The position numbers were made by a program, and so were the translations under genes. A DNA stretch of 64,000 nucleotides from UBA2402 sp037139735. GTDB taxonomy: Bacteria > Planctomycetota > Phycisphaerae > Phycisphaerales > UBA1924. The stretch is from contig JBAXFU010000005.1 in assembly GCA_037139735.1 (NCBI GenBank), positions 9,381-73,380 on the forward strand, written 5' to 3'. The notes under the pieces are model-generated. The model made no database searches and was not told the DNA's origin. It saw only the letters and a list, made by a program, of their open reading frames with translations. Shown piece by piece: positions 58,660 to 64,000 of the stretch. How positions within the stretch are numbered: position 1 is the stretch's first letter; each line of letters begins with the position of its first letter.

Positions 58660-59736
58660 TCAGCACCCGCCCGCCTGCCACACGACGAAGAAGGCCTGCA
58701 CGTCGGCCCCGTCGACGCCGCCGTCGCGGTTGACGTCTGCGCCGTTCTCGCCCGCGGCCCACACGCGGAAGAAGGCCTCGATATCCGCGCCGTCGACGCC
58801 TCCGTCGCGGTTGAAGTCGGCGAAGCACAGCGCGGGCGTGCCGACGGAGTTGACCGTGCGGGTGCCCGTGACGGTCGTCGTGTAGGTCTGAAGCGTGAGG
58901 TTGAGGATGACGTTGGCGGTGCCGCCCGGCGGCAGGATGGTGGGCAGCGCGAAGGGCTGGGGCGGGAGCACCTGGTTGGGCGTCTGCGTCTGCGTGGAGC
59001 CCAGGTCCTGCCTCGAGGCGATGGTGACCGTGCCATCGGCCAGCACGGTCGCGGTGCCGGTCACGACGATGGCCGAGGGCGTTCCGGTGGGCGAACCGAT
59101 GGGCGAGCCCAGCAACTGCCCCTCGATGATCGTCTCGACCGTGATGGGCACGTTGAACGTGTACTGGTTGGGCCCGGCGACCGTGAGCGTGCCGGCGCCG
59201 TTGCCGGTCTGCACGTCGCGGAAGGTGGTGATGGTCGCGTCGCCCACGGGCACGTTGACGGTGCCGGCGACGTACGTCGAGTCGGGCGTGCGTGTGCGGA
59301 ACGATTCGGTGGTGAACCTCGCGGTGACGGGAATCACCAGGTTCCCCGAGGCGAGGTTGTTCACCTCGTACCCCTCGACCCGCGCCGTCAGGGCCTCGGG
59401 ATCGACGAGCAGCCGATAGGCGCCCGACGGACGCGTGTTCACGGCCTGACCGTTGATGATGGGCGCCACCGTGATGTTGACGGGAAAATTCTCCGTGGCG
59501 CCGAAGGTGCCGAAGATGCCCGTCTTGGTCCGCGTCCCCGTCGGGTTGGTCGTCGCGTTGTAGTTGCCGATGAGCGTTCCCGGCAGCGTCGCGTTCACGG
59601 TGATGTTCGCGGCGACGCTGCTGGTCGCCTGCGTGATCGTGCAGTCGAACTCGTACTGCTGCGCCATCGCGCCGCCCGAAGCCGCGACCACCCCCAACAC
59701 GCCGCCCATCCACGCCGAAGCGACTCGATTCTTCAA
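58660..59736 (-). CDS. Exported protein with a C-terminal dockerin-like domain ending in Gly-Cys
   Basis: 358 residues from a TTG with GGAGG 6 bases upstream. A signal peptide (to about residue 26, SGGAMA then QQYEF) precedes a beta-rich domain with repeated Thr-rich strands. The C-terminal 55 residues hold two calcium-loop/helix units: DFNRDGGVDGADIEAFFRVW and DVNRDGGVDGADVQAFFVVW. They are bracketed by Cys in ALCFADF and by the final Gly-Gly-Cys. Such C-terminal dockerin domains are frequent in Phycisphaerae and suggest sorting or surface anchoring. A TATAAT box at 59810-59805 is its likely promoter. Confidence 0.85.
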   Translation of the reverse strand: MKNRVASAWMGGVLGVVAASGGAMAQQYEFDCTITQATSSVAANITVNATLPGTLIGNYNATTNPTGTRTKTGIFGTFGATENFPVNITVAPIINGQAVNTRPSGAYRLLVDPEALTARVEGYEVNNLASGNLVIPVTARFTTESFRTRTPDSTYVAGTVNVPVGDATITTFRDVQTGNGAGTLTVAGPNQYTFNVPITVETIIEGQLLGSPIGSPTGTPSAIVVTGTATVLADGTVTIASRQDLGSTQTQTPNQVLPPQPFALPTILPPGGTANVILNLTLQTYTTTVTGTRTVNSVGTPALCFADFNRDGGVDGADIEAFFRVWAAGENGADVNRDGGVDGADVQAFFVVWQAGGC

Positions 59737-59804
59737 GACGACCTCCCGCGCCCATGGCGCATCACGGCGACCCGCGGCAACCCGGCCGCACGCCCGCTCC
59801 CGCG

Positions 59805-59810
59805 ATTATA
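59805..59810 (-). promoter_or_regulatory. Consensus -10 box of the dockerin protein gene
   Basis: TATAAT on the minus strand, 69 bases before the TTG start at 59736. No convincing -35 at 17 bases. Confidence 0.5.
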
Positions 59811-59930
59811 CAGGATGCCCGCCCCGATCCCGCCGGCCCCAAGCACCAACAGTGCACCAACCTCGCGCCAAGCCCTCGCCACCCCCCCACCCCCAACGGC
59901 TATCGGTCCTTCCGCCCCCCACCCCGCCCA

Positions 59931-59959
59931 CTGGCCTGTCACCGTCTGCCCGCTATACT
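59931..59959 (+). promoter_or_regulatory. Candidate promoter of tRNA-Val
   Basis: TATACT at 59954-59959, about 50 bases before the tRNA 5' end. The -35 position (59931-59936) reads CTGGCC and is weak. Confidence 0.4.
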
Positions 59960-60009
59960 TCGCCCTGTCCTCCAGGGAGCCCGTGCGGAACCCTGACGGA
60001 CGACAACCT

Positions 60010-60083
60010 GGGCGATTGGCGCAGTTGGCTAGCGCGCATGCATGACACGCATGAGGTCACTGGTTCGAATCCAGTATCGCCCA
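60010..60083 (+). tRNA. tRNA-Val(GAC)
   Basis: 74 bases, full cloverleaf. Acceptor GGGCGAT/ATCGCCC, D stem GCGC/GCGC, anticodon stem CATGC/GCATG around loop ATGACAC (anticodon GAC), T stem ACTGG/CCAGT around TTCGAAT, A73. CCA is not encoded. The 3' half is overlapped by the end of the integrase gene on the other strand, so it is an integration target. Confidence 0.96.
60057..60083. other. Putative attachment site core in the tRNA-Val 3' end
   Basis: The integrase reading frame on the minus strand ends at 60057, inside the T arm, so the last eight integrase codons (WAILDSNQ) are tRNA sequence. This is the usual geometry of an integrated element whose attL regenerates the tRNA. The matching attR would lie to the right of the window. 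Confidence 0.6.
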
Positions 60084-61511
60084 CTTCGACGCACCGAGCC
60101 GTTTGCGTTCAGCAGGCTTCGCTTGCGATCCTGACCCGTCAGGCCCATTCACATCCCATTGATTTACAGGCTTTTGCTTCCGGATCGACGGTCCGTGAAC
60201 GTGTGGGCCAGTGTGTGCCGACGTCACCGATTGCGTCACCGAATCGGCCCGTTTTGGCGGGCTCTTGTCGTCAGAAACATCGTCAACAAACACGTCCTCC
60301 AAGGTTGGGCCACCGACTTCAACAATCATGCCCCCTTCCTTGGCAAGCACGTAGTGCTCCGCCATGACCTTCACGGTGTGTCCTGCCCATTTGGCAAGGT
60401 CCCCCAGCGAATAGCGCCCCCCCTCGTCGCTCAGGTGTCGCAGCCAGTCGGTGATACAACTCGCTCTCAAATTGTGCCAGAGTTTTGGCCAGGGCTTGAA
60501 GCCCGACTCTTTGACAAGTCGGCCCAGAAGCATCCAGGGCTGGGAGTATCCCTTCAGGGTCGGCAGGATGAAGTCCTCGTCATTCGCCCCGTGGGGCTTC
60601 AGTTGCCGCAGCAAGTCAAACAGACTGCCACAGACAAAGAGCGGCACGAATCGCTGCCCCTTGCCCTCGTATCGCTCGGTTTTCGGGCTGGTGATGTGGA
60701 GGTGCTCCTTCCCGAGGTCCTTCCAGCGGAGCAGCCTGAACTCACTGTTGTCTGAATCGCCGACCCTGACCCCCCCAAACCTGCTCAGTGCCAAGAGCAC
60801 TCTCAGTTCGGGGTCGTCCGTCTTCGCCATCAGTGTTTTCACGACCTCCGCTGGGACGTAGACCTGTCGCTTGGGATTCGTCATCTTGCCCTTTGCGACC
60901 AGCCTGAATGGATTGCGCTCCATCAGTCCATTCTCGACAGCATCATTCATCGCAGCGGACAGGACACCCATTGCTTTCGCCACGGTCGCCGGGGACATGT
61001 TCTCTTGTCCGCCGCTGCGACCAGACGTGCGTCCGGGGAGCCCAGCAATGTAGTTCTTGAGGTTTTCGACGTGCTCCTTCTTGAACTCCGAAAGCAAAGG
61101 GTCTTTGCCGAGGATGCCGAGGAAGAACTGCTTGGCATGGTTGATTGACCTCGGCCAAGTCTCCTTGGTGGAGTCCTTGATGGCGGGGTCATTCCGCTTG
61201 CGGTCGTAGTAGTGCTCCACATATTGGATGAAGGTCCACTTCCTCGGGGCCGCATCCACCAACCCCCACTCCTCCAGTCGCTGGCGTTCCGCACCGCCCA
61301 TCCCGGCGAGCCATTCAACCACCACAGGACTCGACCTCAAGCCCCTGGAGCGAGAGTCCATCAGGTCTTCCAAGCGATCAGCAAACTGTTGACACTTCCT
61401 CTCCGAGAGCGCCCCCATGCTCATCGTTCTTCGTAGCCCGTTCCACTCGAACTGAAGCCGCCACTTGCTGCCGCCTGTCCCCGGACGTCGATTCACATTG
61501 ACCTTTGGCAT
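60057..61511 (-). CDS. Tyrosine recombinase / integrase of an integrated element
   Basis: 484 residues. An N-terminal arm-type DNA-binding region (KWRLQFEWNGLRRTMSMGAL) and a core-binding domain (about 92-200) precede the catalytic domain. Catalytic residues are all visible: Arg249 in GGVRVGD, Lys277 in SPKTERYEGKG, His346 and Arg349 in WHNLRAS, His378 in WAGHTVKVM and the nucleophile Tyr387 in AEHYV. A C-terminal extension of about 95 residues runs into the tRNA gene. GGAGG lies about 9 bases before the ATG. GC content looks clearly lower than in surrounding genes, a sign of transfer. An IS66-type element begins 31 bases upstream of its start. Confidence 0.92.
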   Translation of the reverse strand: MPKVNVNRRPGTGGSKWRLQFEWNGLRRTMSMGALSERKCQQFADRLEDLMDSRSRGLRSSPVVVEWLAGMGGAERQRLEEWGLVDAAPRKWTFIQYVEHYYDRKRNDPAIKDSTKETWPRSINHAKQFFLGILGKDPLLSEFKKEHVENLKNYIAGLPGRTSGRSGGQENMSPATVAKAMGVLSAAMNDAVENGLMERNPFRLVAKGKMTNPKRQVYVPAEVVKTLMAKTDDPELRVLLALSRFGGVRVGDSDNSEFRLLRWKDLGKEHLHITSPKTERYEGKGQRFVPLFVCGSLFDLLRQLKPHGANDEDFILPTLKGYSQPWMLLGRLVKESGFKPWPKLWHNLRASCITDWLRHLSDEGGRYSLGDLAKWAGHTVKVMAEHYVLAKEGGMIVEVGGPTLEDVFVDDVSDDKSPPKRADSVTQSVTSAHTGPHVHGPSIRKQKPVNQWDVNGPDGSGSQAKPAERKRLGASKWAILDSNQ

Positions 61512-61534
61512 GACTGCCCTCCTCAGCCGATATG

Positions 61535-61542
61535 GCTATTCC
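61535..61542. other. Predicted left copy of the IS target duplication
   Basis: GCTATTCC directly abuts the left inverted repeat. IS66 elements usually duplicate 8 bases, so the same octamer should follow base 64000. The second copy is outside the window. Confidence 0.35.
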
Positions 61543-61563
61543 GTGACCGCTCCACGAACCACA
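61543..61563 (+). repeat. Left terminal inverted repeat of the IS66 element
   Basis: 21 bases beginning GTGACCGCTCCAC, matching the reverse complement of 63980-64000 except at position 14. Confidence 0.9.
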
Positions 61564-61588
61564 TCTTCCCCCCGCGTCCGCCCTCGGT

Positions 61589-61594
61589 CATACT
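61589..61594 (+). promoter_or_regulatory. -10-like box of the IS66 operon
   Basis: CATACT ends 6 bases before the tnpA ATG, leaderless spacing, with no Shine-Dalgarno. Confidence 0.35.
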
Positions 61595-61600
61595 GGCGGC

Positions 61601-61909
61601 ATGACACCATCCACCCGTGCCCGCTGGGCCGCCGTGCTGGACGACTTCGAGCGGTCCGGCCTGTGCGTTCGCGAGTTCTGTGATCGTCGCGGCATCTCGG
61701 CTCCCATGCTGTACCGCCGCCGCAGGGAACTCGCAGCGCCCGCCTTCGTCGAGGCCCGCGTCGCGATGAGCCCGCCTCCCGCTCCCATCGTCGTCGAGCT
61801 GCCCACGCGAGAGCTCCTCCGCGTGCCCGTCAATGCCTGCCCGCGAACGCTCGCCGCGATTCTTCACGCCATCGCCGCCGTGCACGCGGCCGCGGAGGGC
61901 CGGGCTTGA
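61601..61909 (+). CDS. tnpA: IS66 accessory protein TnpA
   Basis: 102 residues. A helix-turn-helix of the type seen in IS66 orf1: ARWAAVLDDFERSGLCVREF followed by CDRRGISAPMLYRRRREL. The rest is Ala/Pro-rich. Its stop overlaps the TTG of tnpB (TTGA). IS66 transposition in characterised members needs TnpA and TnpB as well as TnpC. Confidence 0.88.
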   Translation: MTPSTRARWAAVLDDFERSGLCVREFCDRRGISAPMLYRRRRELAAPAFVEARVAMSPPPAPIVVELPTRELLRVPVNACPRTLAAILHAIAAVHAAAEGRA

Positions 61910-62274
61910 TCACGCTCCCTTCCCTCGCCCAACTCGATCGCTCGCCGTCGCGGGTCTGGCTGGCCACGGCCCCCGTCGACATGCGGCGTGGCTTCGATCG
62001 CCTCGCCGAACTGGCCCGGCAGGTGACCGGCCTCGACCCCTCGGGCGGCCACCTCTTCGTCTTCCGATCCAAGGGAGGCGATCGCGTCAAGATTCTGTAC
62101 TGGGATCGCGACGGCTACGCCCTGTGGTACAAGCGGCTTGAGCAGGGGACCTTCCGCGTGCCCGCGGTCAAGCCCGGACGCGAGAGCGTCGAGCTTCGCG
62201 CCAGCGAACTGGCCATGCTCCTCGACGGCATCGACCTGCGGAGCCTGCGACGCGTCGAACGCTACACGCGGTGA
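61906..62274 (+). CDS. tnpB: IS66 accessory protein TnpB
   Basis: 122 residues, standard size. The sequence RVWLATAPVDMRRGFDRLAE, GGHLFVFRSKGGDRVKILYW and DRDGYALWYKRLEQGTFRVP is the IS66 Orf2 signature. The start is TTG at 61906, overlapping the tnpA stop. The following tnpC starts 72 bases later. Confidence 0.94.
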   Translation: MITLPSLAQLDRSPSRVWLATAPVDMRRGFDRLAELARQVTGLDPSGGHLFVFRSKGGDRVKILYWDRDGYALWYKRLEQGTFRVPAVKPGRESVELRASELAMLLDGIDLRSLRRVERYTR

Positions 62275-62346
62275 AGGCGAGATATTCTTGATCTTCCCGC
62301 GGAACGGCGCATCCGCCATGCGGCACCGCGCGTATCCACCTGCGCC

Positions 62347-63972
62347 ATGCCCGACCCGACCGCCACGCCGCTGCCCGACGACGTCGAGACCCTCAAGGCG
62401 ATGCTCCGCGACGCCATCGCCCGCGGCAACGCCGCCACGCACAAGGCCGACCAGCTCGCCGCCCGCACCCTCAAGCTCGAGGCCGCGCTGCTCAAGCTCC
62501 GCAAGCTCTACTACGGCCCCCGCGCCGATCGCTTCGCGACCGTCGAGCAGGTCGACCAGCTGCTGCTCGACTTCGGCTCGTCGCTGCTCGAGCGGCCCGT
62601 CGAGCCGGCCGACGTGGCGGAGGAGGATCGTCCCGCCGTGGCCGAGGCGGGGCCCCAGGCCCGCACCGCCCGGGTCGCCCGCCGCGGCCGACGCAACCTC
62701 CGCTCGGGCGACTTCGAGCACCTGCCCGAACGGCGCGTCGAGCACGACCTCGAGCCCGACCGCCAGGCGTGCCCCTGCTGCGGGACGGCGCGATGCCGCG
62801 TGAGCACGCAGGAGAGCTGCGTGCTCGAGTACGTCCCGGGCCACTTCGAGCGCATCGTTCACGTGCGGCACGTCTACGCCTGCAAGGCCTGCGACCACGC
62901 CGGCGAGGGGGCCATGATGGAGGCCGCGCCGCTGGCGGCGGGCGCCAAGGTCTTCGACCGGGCGATGCCGGGGCCGGGGCTGCTGGCGTTCATCGCCAGC
63001 AGCAAGTTCTCGGTGTACACGCCGCTGCATCGGCTGGAGGAGCTCTTCGATCGGGACGGGGTGAGCATCAGCCGCGGGACGATGTGCGTGTGGATGCGGG
63101 ACGTGGCGGAGTTGCTGCGGCCGGTGTACGACCTGATGGCCCGGCGGGTGCGTTCGTCGGGGGTGGTGCTGACCGACGACACGGTGATGCCGATGCAGGC
63201 GGCCGAGAAGGTCAGGCAGGCGAGGCTGTGGGTCTACATCGGCGATGAGGACCATCCCTACGACGTGTACGACTTCACGCTCAGCCGCTCGCGGGACGGC
63301 CCGAGCCGCTTCCTGGCGGGCTTCACGGGCACGCTGGTGGCCGACGCCTACGGGGGGTACGACGGGGTGGTGGCCGATCAGGGCCTGACGCGGGCGGGCT
63401 GCTGGGCGCACGCGCGGCGGAAGTTCGTCGACGCCCAAGGGAGCGCCCCGGCGATCGCCCGCGAGGCGGCGACGCTGATCGGCGGGCTCTTCGCCATCGA
63501 GGCCAGGATCAGGGGTCTCGACGCGGCGGCACGCACGGCGACCAGGCAACGCGAGACCATGCCGCTGCTGGCGACCATCGAGGCGCGTCTGCACGCGTGG
63601 CGCCGCGAGCTGCTGCCCAAGCACGAGATGTCGCAGGCGGTGAACTACGCGCTCAACCAGTGGAAGGAGCTGAGCGTCTTCGCGGGCGACCAGCGGGTGC
63701 CCATCGACAACAACGCGAGCGAACGGGACATGAAGCGGGTGGTGCTCAACCGCAAGAACAGCCTGTTCGTGGGCAACGAACGCGGCGGGGAGACGGCGGC
63801 GATCCTGTCGAGCCTGACGGCGACGTGCAAGCGTCACGGCGTCGACCCGCAGCTCTACCTGACGCAGGCGTTGACACACGTGCCGCAGGCGAGCGGGACC
63901 GACCTCGAACGCTGGCTCCCGGACCGGTGGAAGGTCGAGCAGGCCCACCGCGTGAAGCAGCTTGGCGAGTGA
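62347..63972 (+). CDS. tnpC: IS66 family transposase TnpC
   Basis: 541 residues. An N-terminal leucine-rich coiled coil (LKAMLRDAIARGNAATHKAD, LKLRKLYYGPRADRF) is followed by the zinc-binding region CPCCG...CKACD. The DDE catalytic core has Asp in VLTDDTVMPM (about 276), Asp in VADAYGGYDG (about 331) and Glu in NNASERDMKRVVLNRKNSLF (about 457), with CWAHARRKF between. The C-terminal IS66_C segment ends the protein. It appears full length and functional; the right inverted repeat begins 8 bases after the stop. Confidence 0.95.
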   Translation: MPDPTATPLPDDVETLKAMLRDAIARGNAATHKADQLAARTLKLEAALLKLRKLYYGPRADRFATVEQVDQLLLDFGSSLLERPVEPADVAEEDRPAVAEAGPQARTARVARRGRRNLRSGDFEHLPERRVEHDLEPDRQACPCCGTARCRVSTQESCVLEYVPGHFERIVHVRHVYACKACDHAGEGAMMEAAPLAAGAKVFDRAMPGPGLLAFIASSKFSVYTPLHRLEELFDRDGVSISRGTMCVWMRDVAELLRPVYDLMARRVRSSGVVLTDDTVMPMQAAEKVRQARLWVYIGDEDHPYDVYDFTLSRSRDGPSRFLAGFTGTLVADAYGGYDGVVADQGLTRAGCWAHARRKFVDAQGSAPAIAREAATLIGGLFAIEARIRGLDAAARTATRQRETMPLLATIEARLHAWRRELLPKHEMSQAVNYALNQWKELSVFAGDQRVPIDNNASERDMKRVVLNRKNSLFVGNERGGETAAILSSLTATCKRHGVDPQLYLTQALTHVPQASGTDLERWLPDRWKVEQAHRVKQLGE

Positions 63973-63979
63973 CGAGGGG

Positions 63980-64000
63980 TGTGGTTGGTGGAGCGGTCAC
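63980..64000 (-). repeat. Right terminal inverted repeat of the IS66 element
   Basis: 21 bases ending GAGCGGTCAC at the last base of the window; the reverse complement matches 61543-61563 at 20 of 21 positions. Confidence 0.9.

Larger units (their letters stand above)
61543..64000 (+). mobile_element. IS66-family insertion sequence, complete
   Basis: 2458 bases bounded by inverted repeats, 61543-61563 and 63980-64000, matching at 20 of 21 positions. Both start GTGACCGCTCCAC and, after one mismatch, continue AACCACA. It carries the standard IS66 gene set tnpA, tnpB and tnpC in one orientation, all apparently intact. It lies 31 bases upstream of the integrase start codon and may have split or replaced that promoter. 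The right end coincides with the last base of the window. Confidence 0.93.

Noticed and set aside
60057..60083. The integrase C-terminal sequence WAILDSNQ as a functional protein motif.
   Set aside because: These residues are antisense tRNA; similar endings arise whenever a frame runs into a tRNA gene.

Overview
The window is high-GC, gene-dense bacterial chromosome. It most resembles a Phycisphaerae-type planctomycete. Pointers are a very large type IV pilus / type II secretion-like cluster with outsized pseudopilins, a secreted protein ending in a paired dockerin domain with a terminal Gly-Cys, ECF sigma / membrane-partner pairs, ATGA-coupled operons, and a DUF1559-like (H-x9/10-DG) domain. 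No 16S rRNA is present, so the lineage is inferred from gene content.

Layout. 1-2.1 kb (minus): start of a pyruvate dehydrogenase E1 alpha gene, an RlmI-like rRNA methyltransferase and phoU. 2.3-7.1 kb (plus): a small unknown protein, exonuclease VII (xseA, xseB), a prepilin peptidase and an OmpA-like lipoprotein with a strong terminator. 7.3-12.0 kb: two sigma-factor modules, one with a membrane partner that carries a pseudopilin-like domain, the other sigma / membrane protein / secreted helical protein with a short coupled leader ORF. 12.0-21.2 kb (minus): a tRNA-binding protein and five ATGA/GTGA-coupled genes (VWA protein, TPR-like and other exported proteins) of unknown role. 21.3-25.3 kb: pyrH, pckA and a beta-lactamase-like serine hydrolase. 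25.4-32.4 kb (minus): a two-component system followed by an outer-membrane protein, a COG4705 membrane protein, two PepSY-like proteins and a YncE-like propeller. Both PepSY genes have the same 16-base upstream motif.

32.7-51.4 kb (minus): tRNA-Pro(UGG), then a T4P/T2SS-like cluster. In transcription order it holds PilB/GspE-2, PilT, PilB/GspE-1, PilC/GspF, four prepilin-like proteins and a 2115-residue GspK-like protein. The prepilin peptidase at 4.7 kb should process these prepilins. No secretin gene is in the window. 51.6-58.4 kb (plus): coaB, a pseudouridine synthase-methyltransferase fusion, a complete and a truncated aldehyde dehydrogenase, secG and yicC. 58.7-59.7 kb (minus): the dockerin protein, a plausible client of the secretion machinery.

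60.0-64.0 kb: tRNA-Val(GAC), whose 3' end is overlapped by a tyrosine integrase gene that looks lower in GC. This marks the edge of an integrated element. An IS66-family element with both inverted repeats visible sits 31 bases upstream of the integrase start. Its right end is the last base of the window.

Regulation. Many starts lie only 5-10 bases downstream of a -10-like box (TATGCT, TACACT, TACCAT and similar), which suggests common leaderless transcripts. Others, such as the PepSY genes, pilC and the integrase, have good Shine-Dalgarno sequences.
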